Assembly: GCA_965370315.1 (NCBI GenBank)
Contig: CBDUTO010000131.1
Coordinates: 1-12,023 of the forward strand
Length of the DNA stretch: 12,023 nt
Source of the DNA: 1-14-2-50-31-20 sp965370315
GTDB taxonomy: Bacteria > Bacteroidota > Ignavibacteria > Ignavibacteriales > Melioribacteraceae
Reading direction: 5' to 3'
In this document: positions 1 to 6,073 of the stretch, in pieces
How positions within the stretch are numbered: the first letter of the stretch is position 1
Layout: each line of letters begins with the position of its first letter
Position numbers and translations under genes: made by a program
Notes under the pieces: model-generated
Databases searched by the model: none
What the model saw: only the letters and a program-made list of their open reading frames with translations
Told to the model about the DNA's origin: nothing

Positions 1-66
1 AGTCTTACTATTTTAGTATTTGATATCATTTTTTGTTTCTTAATTTAAGTATTTATGTATACTACT

Positions 67-141
67 TGTCATTTCGAACGAATGTAGAAATCTTTCAAAT
101 ATCAAAAGATTTCCCACCTTTAAAAAGGGTTCAAAATGACA
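67..141. repeat. Nested inverted-repeat element, copy 1 (TGTCATTTCGAAC family)
   Basis: The outer arms are TGTCATTTCGAAC (67-79) and GTTCAAAATGACA (129-141), complementary except at one position. An inner perfect 9-bp pair, GAAATCTTT (87-95) and AAAGATTTC (105-113), makes a second stem. A closely similar element lies at 11781-11848 and a diverged one at 11089-11162. The element starts 7 bases beyond the metY stop codon, so it would be transcribed as the 3' end of the metY message and could act there as a stabilising or terminating hairpin. No good U-tract follows it on the - strand. Bases 1-66 are plain AT-rich sequence in which I see nothing else. It could be a small non-autonomous mobile element (MITE) or a REP-like repeat; no transposase is nearby. 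Confidence 0.75.
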
Positions 142-147
142 TGCTTT

Positions 148-1452
148 TTATTTAGATTTCTTAATTGCGTCATCAAAATCTTCAATTATATCATTTATAT
201 TTTCTATTCCAACTGAAACACGGACCATTTCGGGTAAAACTCCAGAACTTATTTGCTCTTCTGCACTTAGTTGTTTGTGCGTAGTAGAGGCTGGGTGAAT
301 TACCAATGTTTTTGCATCACCAACATTTGCTAATAAACTTGCTAACTCAACACTATTTACAAAAGTTTTTCCAGCTTTTTCTCCACCTTTTATTCCAAAT
401 GCTATCATCGAACCAAATAGTTCATTATTTAAATATTTCTTAGCATTTTCATGGGAAGGATGTGATTCCAAACCAGGATACCATACCCATTCAACATCTG
501 GATGTTTATCAAGATGTTTTGCAAGTTTATAAGCGTTTTCACCATGTCTTTCAACACGTAAGGATAAAGTTTCGAGACCCTGCAGAAGTAAAAATGAATT
601 AAAAGGGCTTATTGCAGGACCTAAATCACGAAGTCCTTCAACCCTTGCACGAATAATAAATGCAATGTTTCCAAAATCTGAACCCTTTCCAAAAACATCA
701 TTAAAAACTAATCCATGATAACCTGGAGATGGCTCTGTAAACGATGGGAACTTTCCATTACCCCAATCAAAGTTACCAGAATCAACAATTACACCACCAA
801 TTGATGTTCCATGCCCACCAATCCACTTTGTTGCAGAGGCAGTTACAATATCTGCTCCATGGTCTATTGGGCGAGCTAAAAATCCGCCAGCACCAAATGT
901 ATTATCTACAATTAGAGGTATTCCATGTTTATGAGCAATTTTTGCAATTTCATCTATTTTAGGGATGTTTAATTTAGGATTTCCAATTGTCTCTATATAG
1001 AGTGCCTTTGTTTTTTCGTCAATTAATTCATCGAATTTTTGTGGTTCATCACCATCAACAAATTTTACATCTATTCCAAATCTTGGAAGGGCAACCTTAA
1101 ATTGATTAAATGTTCCTCCGTAAAGTAAATTAGTTGAAACAATATTATCTCCTACTTCTGCGATATTTGTAATTGCAACCAATTGTGCAGCCATTCCCGA
1201 AGAAGTAGCTAAAGCCGCAACTCCACCTTCTAATGCAGCAATTCTTTTTTCAAATACATCAGTTGTTGGATTCATTATACGAGTATATATATTCCCAAAC
1301 TTCTTCAAATCAAATAAATCTGCTGCATGATCAGCATCATTAAAAGTATATGAAGATGTTTGATAAATTGGAACTGCACGTGAATTTGTAGTTGAATCTG
1401 GCTCATGACCAGCGTGAAGTTGTAGTGTTTCGAATCTATATTTGTTAGACAT
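148..1452 (-). CDS. metY: O-acetylhomoserine sulfhydrylase (O-acetylhomoserine aminocarboxypropyltransferase), PLP enzyme
   Basis: Cytosolic PLP enzyme of the Cys/Met metabolism family. It probably joins sulfide (or methanethiol) to O-acetylhomoserine to give homocysteine (or methionine). The 434-aa length fits the MetY/Met17 group, which is longer than the roughly 380-400 aa cystathionine gamma-synthases. Visible family features are FETLQLHAGHEPD near the N-terminus, Y56 and R58 in NIYTRIMNPT, D183 in IVDNTFGAGG (binds the PLP pyridine nitrogen) and the Schiff-base lysine K209 in SATKWIGGHG. The start is supported by GGAGG at 1458-1462, five bases before the ATG. It is transcribed away from the ilv operon. 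The leader carries a SAM riboswitch and terminator, which independently supports a methionine-pathway role. MetZ-like O-succinylhomoserine sulfhydrylase is the main alternative; the length and N-terminus favour MetY. Confidence 0.93.
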   Translation of the reverse strand: MSNKYRFETLQLHAGHEPDSTTNSRAVPIYQTSSYTFNDADHAADLFDLKKFGNIYTRIMNPTTDVFEKRIAALEGGVAALATSSGMAAQLVAITNIAEVGDNIVSTNLLYGGTFNQFKVALPRFGIDVKFVDGDEPQKFDELIDEKTKALYIETIGNPKLNIPKIDEIAKIAHKHGIPLIVDNTFGAGGFLARPIDHGADIVTASATKWIGGHGTSIGGVIVDSGNFDWGNGKFPSFTEPSPGYHGLVFNDVFGKGSDFGNIAFIIRARVEGLRDLGPAISPFNSFLLLQGLETLSLRVERHGENAYKLAKHLDKHPDVEWVWYPGLESHPSHENAKKYLNNELFGSMIAFGIKGGEKAGKTFVNSVELASLLANVGDAKTLVIHPASTTHKQLSAEEQISSGVLPEMVRVSVGIENINDIIEDFDDAIKKSK

Positions 1453-1477
1453 TGTTGCCTCCAGTTTAATTTAAACC

Positions 1478-1514
1478 AAAAAAACCTCTTAAGAAGAAAT
1501 TCCTAAAGAGGTTT
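1478..1514 (-). terminator. Intrinsic terminator of the SAM riboswitch (metY leader)
   Basis: Read on the - strand, AAACCTCTT (1514-1506) pairs perfectly with AAGAGGTTT (1490-1482). The stem continues inward, after one mismatch, as AGGA/TTCT with a short loop. It is followed by a run of seven U (1484-1478). The hairpin lies between the aptamer and the metY ribosome-binding site, exactly where an S-box expression platform would be. When SAM is bound the stem should form and stop transcription. The anti-terminator probably uses the CTCTT arm with the AGAG just inside aptamer P1; I have not folded it. Confidence 0.9.
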
Positions 1515-1530
1515 AAAATAACAACATCTT

Positions 1531-1627
1531 TTATCTCTCCCAATAAATTGGGTAGGAATTAGCACCTTGAATAAATATTCAGGTTGCTAAGGCGTCGCAG
1601 GGCCTATCCCTCAGCCTTTCTAGATAA
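1531..1627 (-). promoter_or_regulatory. SAM-I (S-box) riboswitch aptamer controlling metY
   Basis: On the - strand the P1 arms TTATC (1627-1623) and GATAA (1535-1531) enclose the S-box core. In order one reads AGAAAGGCTGAGGGA, then GGCCCTGCGACGCC, then AGCAACC. P3 is made from ACCTGAATA and TATTCAAGGT (1584-1564), next comes the conserved GTGCTAATTCC stretch, and P4 is CCCAA/TTGGG (1552-1539). These are the hallmark conserved blocks of the SAM-I class: the kink-turn GA pairs, the pseudoknot loop and the GCAACC junction. The aptamer binds S-adenosylmethionine and, with the downstream terminator, should turn metY off when methionine/SAM is plentiful. Confidence 0.95.
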
Positions 1628-1667
1628 TCTTAAAAAGTATTGATTAGAACGTGTAATTCTGATAGCG

Positions 1668-1696
1668 AAAATAGATATAAATCGATGTTTTGTCAA
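1668..1696 (-). promoter_or_regulatory. Probable metY promoter
   Basis: On the - strand TTGACA (1696-1691) is followed after exactly 17 bases by TATTTT (1673-1668), and the -10 region reads on as TATTTTCG. That fits a sigma-70-type promoter and is also one base from the Bacteroidetes -7 consensus TAnnTTTG. The predicted start near 1661 would put the aptamer about 30 nt from the 5' end of the RNA, as expected for a riboswitch leader. Confidence 0.65.
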
Positions 1697-1806
1697 GTAA
1701 TAAAAATAGCAATGCAAAAAGCCCTTAAATTGAGCGTATAAATATACATATATTATAAATATAACATTTATATATGAGAGCATATTTAAATATATATTCA
1801 TTATTG
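1697..1806. other. AT-rich spacer between divergent promoters
   Basis: This spacer is almost entirely A and T, with many TATA/ATAT runs, and lies between the back-to-back metY and ilv promoters. A 65-codon reading frame crosses it on the - strand (1801-1604), but it runs into the riboswitch and has no recognisable product, so I do not call it a gene. The composition could provide UP-element-like or bent DNA for either promoter. I see no clear operator dyad. Confidence 0.4.
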
Positions 1807-1835
1807 TTGACTTAACTTAAAGCATCTCTTATATT
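1807..1835 (+). promoter_or_regulatory. Probable promoter of the ilv-leu operon
   Basis: TTGACT (1807-1812) and TATATT (1830-1835) are separated by 17 bases, and the -10 region continues as TATATTCG. This matches the metY promoter in box sequence, spacing and the trailing CG. Transcription should begin near 1842, only about 16 nt upstream of the ATG of the leader peptide ORF (1858). That is the usual layout of a leader-peptide attenuator and supports both calls. Confidence 0.65.
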
Positions 1836-1857
1836 CGGTAAAACTAATTTAGAAATT

Positions 1858-2019
1858 ATGCAAAATAGAAAACCAATTATAGTGTTAAATTCAAAAACTG
1901 CTACAGTAATTGCAGATTCTTCTACTTTGCAAATTAAATTAAGTCTCCTTTCTTTAGATATTTTTAACCTGCTCATTATTGTTATTCTGAGCCTACTGAG
2001 TGTCTTACTCGTAGGCTAA
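1858..2019 (+). CDS. Putative branched-chain amino acid leader peptide of the ilv-leu operon (53 codons)
   Basis: A short ORF (ATG 1858, stop TAA 2017-2019) lies wholly inside the untranslated leader of ilvD. About half of its 53 residues are Leu, Ile or Val. The density peaks at the very end, where the last 16 residues read LLIIVILSLLSVLLVG, 13 of them branched-chain. A Leu/Ile/Val-rich run just before a stop codon, upstream of branched-chain biosynthesis genes, is the signature of ribosome-mediated attenuation, as in E. coli ilvL. A strong hairpin (1990-2017) is embedded in those codons and ends at the stop codon. There is no obvious Shine-Dalgarno site, but the predicted transcript starts only about 16 nt before the ATG. 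The peptide is longer than typical enteric leader peptides, so a later start is possible. The alternative is a chance hydrophobic ORF or a small membrane protein. I recognise no homolog; the role is inferred from composition and position. Confidence 0.6.
   Translation: MQNRKPIIVLNSKTATVIADSSTLQIKLSLLSLDIFNLLIIVILSLLSVLLVG
1971..2017 (+). promoter_or_regulatory. Alternative hairpins over the leader-peptide codons
   Basis: AGCCTAC (1990-1996) pairs perfectly with GTAGGCT (2011-2017). The stem continues inward as GAGT (1998-2001) with ACTC (2007-2010), leaving one bulged T and a 5-nt loop, for 11 bp in all. A competing upstream stem, GCTCA (1971-1975) with TGAGC (1988-1992), uses part of the same 5' arm and loops out the Ile/Val codons. 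The two cannot form together, which is the logic of an attenuator. Ribosome position on the Leu/Ile/Val codons would decide which forms. No U-tract follows at once, so this hairpin is not itself an intrinsic terminator. Confidence 0.5.
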
Positions 2020-2026
2020 ATAATAA

Positions 2027-2093
2027 GTTAATCCCAATTTCATTTCACATACTTTCATTTTTTTATAACATTTGATTTTAGGATTAACCTAAA
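2027..2093 (+). promoter_or_regulatory. Second set of competing pairings in the ilvD leader
   Basis: GTTAATCC (2027-2034) is perfectly complementary to GGATTAAC (2081-2088). It would enclose a 46-nt loop containing a run of seven T (2058-2064). The 3' arm overlaps a local hairpin, TTTAGG (2077-2082) with CCTAAA (2088-2093), so the two are mutually exclusive. The pairings begin 8 bases after the leader-peptide stop, where a terminating ribosome would mask the first arm. No canonical G+C-rich terminator followed by a U-run is seen between the leader stop and ilvD, so any switch might act on translation or on Rho. The sequence is AT-rich and some chance pairing is expected. Confidence 0.35.
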
Positions 2094-2129
2094 GCATAAA
2101 ATTTATCTAGATAGGATTCTGAGGATATT

Positions 2130-3806
2130 ATGAGATCAGATTTAGTAAAAAAAGGATTTGAAAAAGCTCCACACAGAAGTTTGCTTAGAGCAACTGGAGT
2201 GATTGAGAAAGATGAAGATTTTGACAAACCATTTATTGGAGTTGTTAATTCATATATAGATTTAATTCCAGGACACGTTCATTTGCAGGAATTTGGCAAA
2301 TTAGTGAAAGAGACAATTCGTGAAGCTGGAGGAGTTCCATTTGAATTTAACACAATTGGTGTTGATGATGGAATTGCAATGGGGCATATTGGGATGCGAT
2401 ATTCACTTCCAAGTAGAGAATTAATTGCTGATAGTGTTGAAACAGTAGTTGAAGCACATCGTTTAGATGGAATTATTTGCATCACAAATTGTGATAAAAT
2501 TGTTCCTGGAATGTTAATGGCTGCTGCACGTATTGATGTTCCAGCAATATTTATATCAGGGGGTCCAATGTTAGCTGGTGAAACTGCTGATGGAACTAAG
2601 ACTGATCTTGCTACTGTATTTGAGGGTGTTGGAAAATACAAAGCTGGCGAGATTGATGAGGAAGAACTTTTAGAATTAGAGACAGTTAGTTGTCCTACGT
2701 GTGGTTCATGTTCTGGAATGTTCACTGCTAACTCTATGAATTGTTTAATGGAAGCTCTTGGAATGGCACTACCAGGAAATGGAACCACTGTAGCTGTTGA
2801 TCCAAAAAGAAAAGAATTGGCTGTTGAAGCTGCAAAACAAATAATGAATCTTGTGAAGGATGATATTAAACCTTCCGATATTTTAACACGCGAAACTTTT
2901 GTAAATGCATTTACTCTTGATATGGCAATGGGTGGAAGTACAAACACAATTCTTCACACAATAGCTATTGCCATAGAAGCTGGGGTTGAGTTTGATTTAA
3001 AAGAACTAAATGAAATTGCTGACAGAACTCCATATATCTGCAAAGTAAGTCCGGCAACACCTTATGTACATATGGAAGATGTTGATAGAGCAGGAGGAAT
3101 ATCAGCCATATTAAATGAGATTTCAAAAGTTCCAAACGTATTGAACTTAGATAGAATAACAGTTACAGGGAAAACACTTGGAGAAAATATTGCTGATGCT
3201 AAAATTTTAGATAACAAAGTTATTAAAACTATTGAAGCACCATATTCTGAAAAAGGAGGGTTGGCTGTACTTTTTGGAAATCTCGCCCCCGAAGGTTCGA
3301 TAGTTAAAACTGCTGCTGTTGATCCAAAAATGCTAGTTCATAAAGGTCCAGCAAGAATATACGAATCACAAGACGAAGCGTTGGCTGGAATTAGAAGCAA
3401 AGAAATTCAAGAAGGTGATGTTGTAGTTATCAGATACGAAGGACCTCAAGGGGGACCTGGAATGCCAGAAATGCTTTCTCCAACAAGTGAAATTATGGGA
3501 ATGGGAATGGGAGATAAAGTTGCATTGTTAACTGATGGAAGATTTTCTGGTGCAACACGTGGTGCATCTATTGGTCATGTTTCGCCAGAAGCTGCTGAGA
3601 AAGGACCAATTGCAGCGCTACAAAATGGAGATATTATTTCAATAGATATTCCAAATAAAATTTTAGAAGTTGATTTAACAGATGAAGAAATAAGTAAGAG
3701 ACTTGAGTCTGTTCCAGACTTTGAGCCTAAGATTAAAAAAGGCTATTTAGCCAGATATTCAAAAATGGTTACATCTGCAAGTAAAGGTGCAGTACTTAGA
3801 ATTTAA
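2130..3806 (+). CDS. ilvD: Dihydroxy-acid dehydratase
   Basis: Cytosolic Fe-S and Mg enzyme of the IlvD/Edd family. It dehydrates 2,3-dihydroxy-isovalerate and 2,3-dihydroxy-3-methylvalerate to the 2-oxo acids that precede Val, Leu and Ile. The family blocks are present: FNTIGVDDGIAMGH with D79/D80, NCDKIVPGM with C121 and K123 (the usual carbamylated Lys), SCPTCGSCSGMFTANSMN with C188, C191 and C194, GGSTNT, and GRFSGATRGASIGHVSPEA near the C-terminus. At 558 aa it has the common bacterial length. The segment IPGHVHL has Gly where [2Fe-2S]-type dehydratases carry a cluster Cys. This matches the oxygen-sensitive E. coli [4Fe-4S] type from memory, so a labile [4Fe-4S] cluster is inferred. GAGGA at 2121-2125 supports the start. 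It is the first structural gene of the operon, behind the putative attenuator. Confidence 0.97.
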   Translation: MRSDLVKKGFEKAPHRSLLRATGVIEKDEDFDKPFIGVVNSYIDLIPGHVHLQEFGKLVKETIREAGGVPFEFNTIGVDDGIAMGHIGMRYSLPSRELIADSVETVVEAHRLDGIICITNCDKIVPGMLMAAARIDVPAIFISGGPMLAGETADGTKTDLATVFEGVGKYKAGEIDEEELLELETVSCPTCGSCSGMFTANSMNCLMEALGMALPGNGTTVAVDPKRKELAVEAAKQIMNLVKDDIKPSDILTRETFVNAFTLDMAMGGSTNTILHTIAIAIEAGVEFDLKELNEIADRTPYICKVSPATPYVHMEDVDRAGGISAILNEISKVPNVLNLDRITVTGKTLGENIADAKILDNKVIKTIEAPYSEKGGLAVLFGNLAPEGSIVKTAAVDPKMLVHKGPARIYESQDEALAGIRSKEIQEGDVVVIRYEGPQGGPGMPEMLSPTSEIMGMGMGDKVALLTDGRFSGATRGASIGHVSPEAAEKGPIAALQNGDIISIDIPNKILEVDLTDEEISKRLESVPDFEPKIKKGYLARYSKMVTSASKGAVLRI

Positions 3807-3829
3807 TAGATTTAATAAAAGGTATATTT

Positions 3830-5551
3830 ATGACAAAGGATAAAAAGTTATTAACTGGTGCAGATATATTTTTTGAAGCATTACGCGAAGAAAAAGTAGA
3901 GAAAATATTTGGTTACCCAGGTGGTGCCACAATTAAGCTTTATGAAAAATTATATGATGTGGATTTTCTTGAGCATATTTTAACTCGTCACGAGCAAGGA
4001 GCAACTCATGCAGCTGAAGGATATGCGCGTGTATCTGGAAAAGCTGGAGTAGTATTGGTTACTTCAGGTCCTGGCGCTACAAATACTGTAACAGGTATTG
4101 CTGATGCATATATGGATTCAATTCCACTGGTGGTCTTTACAGGGCAAGTACCTTCCAACTTGATTGGGAATGATGCATTTCAAGAAGCTGACATTGTTGG
4201 GATTACTAGACCTATTACTAAGCATAATTTTTTAGTTAGAGATGTTAAAGATTTGGCTTCTACAATTAAGAAGGCTTTTTATATTGCAACAAGTGGAAGA
4301 CCAGGTCCAGTACTAGTTGATATTCCTAAGGATATTATTGTAGCTGAATGTGAATACGAATATCCTGAAGAGGTGAATATTCGTGGTTATAAACCTACAT
4401 TGAAAGGTCATGCAAATCAAATTAAGAAAGCTGCCAAAATGATTAAAAATGCAAAACGTCCATTGTTATATGTTGGTGGTGGAGTTATAATGGCGGAAGC
4501 TTCTGAAGAACTTAGAGAGTTTGCAAGAAATAATAATATTCCAGTTACAAATACATTGTTAGGATTAGGTTCATTCCCAGGAACTGACCCACAATTTCTT
4601 GGAATGTTAGGTATGCATGGAACATATTATGCGAACATGGCTGTTAATCATTGCGATGTTTTAATTGCTGTTGGTGCAAGATTTGATGATAGAGTTACTG
4701 GAAAAACAGATACTTTTGCAGCCGATGCATTTAAAATACATATTGATATTGACCCAACTGCGATTGATAAAAATGTGCTAGTAGATTTACCAATTGTTGG
4801 AAATGCAAAGACTATATTGACAGATTTATTAAAAGAATTATCTGACAAACCACGTGAAGATGAATGGTGGAAAATGATTGATGGATGGAGAGAAGACTGT
4901 CCTCTTGAGTATGAACGCCCTGATAACATGTTACGACCTCAGTATGTAATAGATAGAATATCAGAAAAAACTAAGGGTGAGGCTATAATTGTTTCGGATG
5001 TAGGACAACATCAAATGTGGATTGCACAATATTATAAATTTAATCATCCTCGTTCGCACGTTAGTAGTGGTGGATTAGGAACTATGGGATTTTCAGTCCC
5101 TGCTGCAATTGGTGCTGCTTTTGCTATTAAAGATAGACCAGTTATTTCTATAAGTGGTGATGGAGGTTTTCAGATGAATATGCAGGAGTTAGTTACTGCT
5201 GCTTATCATAAATTACCAGTAAAGTTTTTCATCATAAATAACTCATTTCTTGGAATGGTAAGACAATGGCAAGAATTATTCCATGATGAAAAATATAGTT
5301 TTACAGATTTAAGAGATAGTAATCCTGACTTTACTAAAGTTGGTGAAGCACTAGGAGTTGAGTCATATTCAACAGAAAAGATTGATGAAGTAGATGACTT
5401 ACTTGATAAAGCTTTTGCTATTAACGATAGACCAGTATTGATTGAATTTAAAGTTGCAAAAGAAGATTTAGTATTTCCGATGGTTCCATCTGGTGGTTCT
5501 ATTTCAGATATGATAGTTAAAAGATTAAACCCTAAGAGGATGTTATTATGA
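3830..5551 (+). CDS. ilvB: Acetolactate synthase, large (catalytic) subunit
   Basis: ThDP-, Mg- and FAD-dependent acetohydroxyacid synthase. It condenses two pyruvates to acetolactate, or pyruvate with 2-oxobutyrate to acetohydroxybutyrate. The three-domain layout is complete in 573 aa. The N-terminal Pyr domain has the catalytic glutamate E55 in HEQGATHAAEGYAR and GPGATN shortly after. The central FAD-related domain includes GARFDDRVTG. The C-terminal PP domain has the ThDP motif GDGGF (from residue 443) ending in IINN. FLGMVRQWQELF follows, typical of anabolic AHAS rather than catabolic AlsS. It starts 23 bp after ilvD, with AAAAGG at 3817-3822 as a likely ribosome-binding site. Its last four bases overlap the start of ilvN, implying coupled translation of the two subunits. 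Confidence 0.97.
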   Translation: MTKDKKLLTGADIFFEALREEKVEKIFGYPGGATIKLYEKLYDVDFLEHILTRHEQGATHAAEGYARVSGKAGVVLVTSGPGATNTVTGIADAYMDSIPLVVFTGQVPSNLIGNDAFQEADIVGITRPITKHNFLVRDVKDLASTIKKAFYIATSGRPGPVLVDIPKDIIVAECEYEYPEEVNIRGYKPTLKGHANQIKKAAKMIKNAKRPLLYVGGGVIMAEASEELREFARNNNIPVTNTLLGLGSFPGTDPQFLGMLGMHGTYYANMAVNHCDVLIAVGARFDDRVTGKTDTFAADAFKIHIDIDPTAIDKNVLVDLPIVGNAKTILTDLLKELSDKPREDEWWKMIDGWREDCPLEYERPDNMLRPQYVIDRISEKTKGEAIIVSDVGQHQMWIAQYYKFNHPRSHVSSGGLGTMGFSVPAAIGAAFAIKDRPVISISGDGGFQMNMQELVTAAYHKLPVKFFIINNSFLGMVRQWQELFHDEKYSFTDLRDSNPDFTKVGEALGVESYSTEKIDEVDDLLDKAFAINDRPVLIEFKVAKEDLVFPMVPSGGSISDMIVKRLNPKRMLL

Positions 5552-6060
5552 AACATACAATTACAGTATTAGTTGAAAATCGATTTGGTGCATTCGATAG
5601 AGTTGCTACAATGTTTAGTGGAAAAGGATTTAACATACATAGTATTTCTATTGGTGAAACTGAAATTGAAGAAATATCAAGAATGACGATTGTCACTTCA
5701 GGTGATAAAACGGTAATTGATCAAATTGTTAAACAGCTAAACAGATTAATTGATACAATTAAAGTTACTGAATTAACTGGTCAAGCTACTACGGAACGTG
5801 AACTTGCACTTATTACAGTAAGCTTCCAGAAAGGTGGAATTGAAGAGATAAAAAATATTACTGATATTTTTCGAGGAAAAATTGTCGATATCAATAGTAA
5901 AAGTATGATGATTGAAGTAACCGGACCACCAGAAAAAATTGATGCAGTAGTAAATGTTCTCATGCCCTTTGGAATTAAAGAAATGGCGCGTTCAGGAACG
6001 GTGGCTCTAAAACGTGGAGAACAAATTAGACCAAAAAATGAATATAAAAATAATAAATAA
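5548..6060 (+). CDS. ilvN: Acetolactate synthase, small (regulatory) subunit
   Basis: Regulatory partner of the large subunit. It activates the catalytic subunit and confers feedback inhibition, usually by valine. The N-terminal ACT domain spans about residues 3-75 (TITVLVENRFGAFDRVATMF, then GFNIHSISIG). The C-terminal ALS_ss_C domain includes FRGKIVDI and ARSGTVALKRG. G14 and N29 are kept; in E. coli IlvH, changes at these positions give valine resistance, so the enzyme here is probably valine-sensitive (inference). At 170 aa it is typical of the IlvH-like short form. It overlaps ilvB by 4 bp (ATGA), and AGAGGA at 5535-5540 within the ilvB 3' end serves as its ribosome-binding site. Confidence 0.96.
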   Translation: MKHTITVLVENRFGAFDRVATMFSGKGFNIHSISIGETEIEEISRMTIVTSGDKTVIDQIVKQLNRLIDTIKVTELTGQATTERELALITVSFQKGGIEEIKNITDIFRGKIVDINSKSMMIEVTGPPEKIDAVVNVLMPFGIKEMARSGTVALKRGEQIRPKNEYKNNK

Positions 6061-6073
6061 GGAAGTAGTAAAA

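Noticed and set aside
1604..1801. 65-codon ORF on the - strand upstream of metY
   Set aside because: It runs through the metY promoter and into the SAM riboswitch aptamer; its composition reflects AT-rich spacer and no family is recognisable.
1858..2129. T-box riboswitch in the ilvD leader
   Set aside because: I could not find a T-box sequence (TGGNACCGCG-like) or the associated terminator; the leader-peptide explanation fits better.
2279..2947. 222-codon open frame on the - strand opposite ilvD
   Set aside because: It is a shadow of strongly conserved ilvD codons, with low-complexity Ser/Ile/Ala composition, no ribosome-binding site and no recognisable domain.
6014..6073. Upstream in-frame start for ilvC giving 20 extra N-terminal residues
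   Set aside because: It overlaps the ilvN coding end, the extra residues match nothing in the reductoisomerase family, and the canonical active-site numbering (D190, E194, E226, E230) is obtained only with the ATG at 6074.
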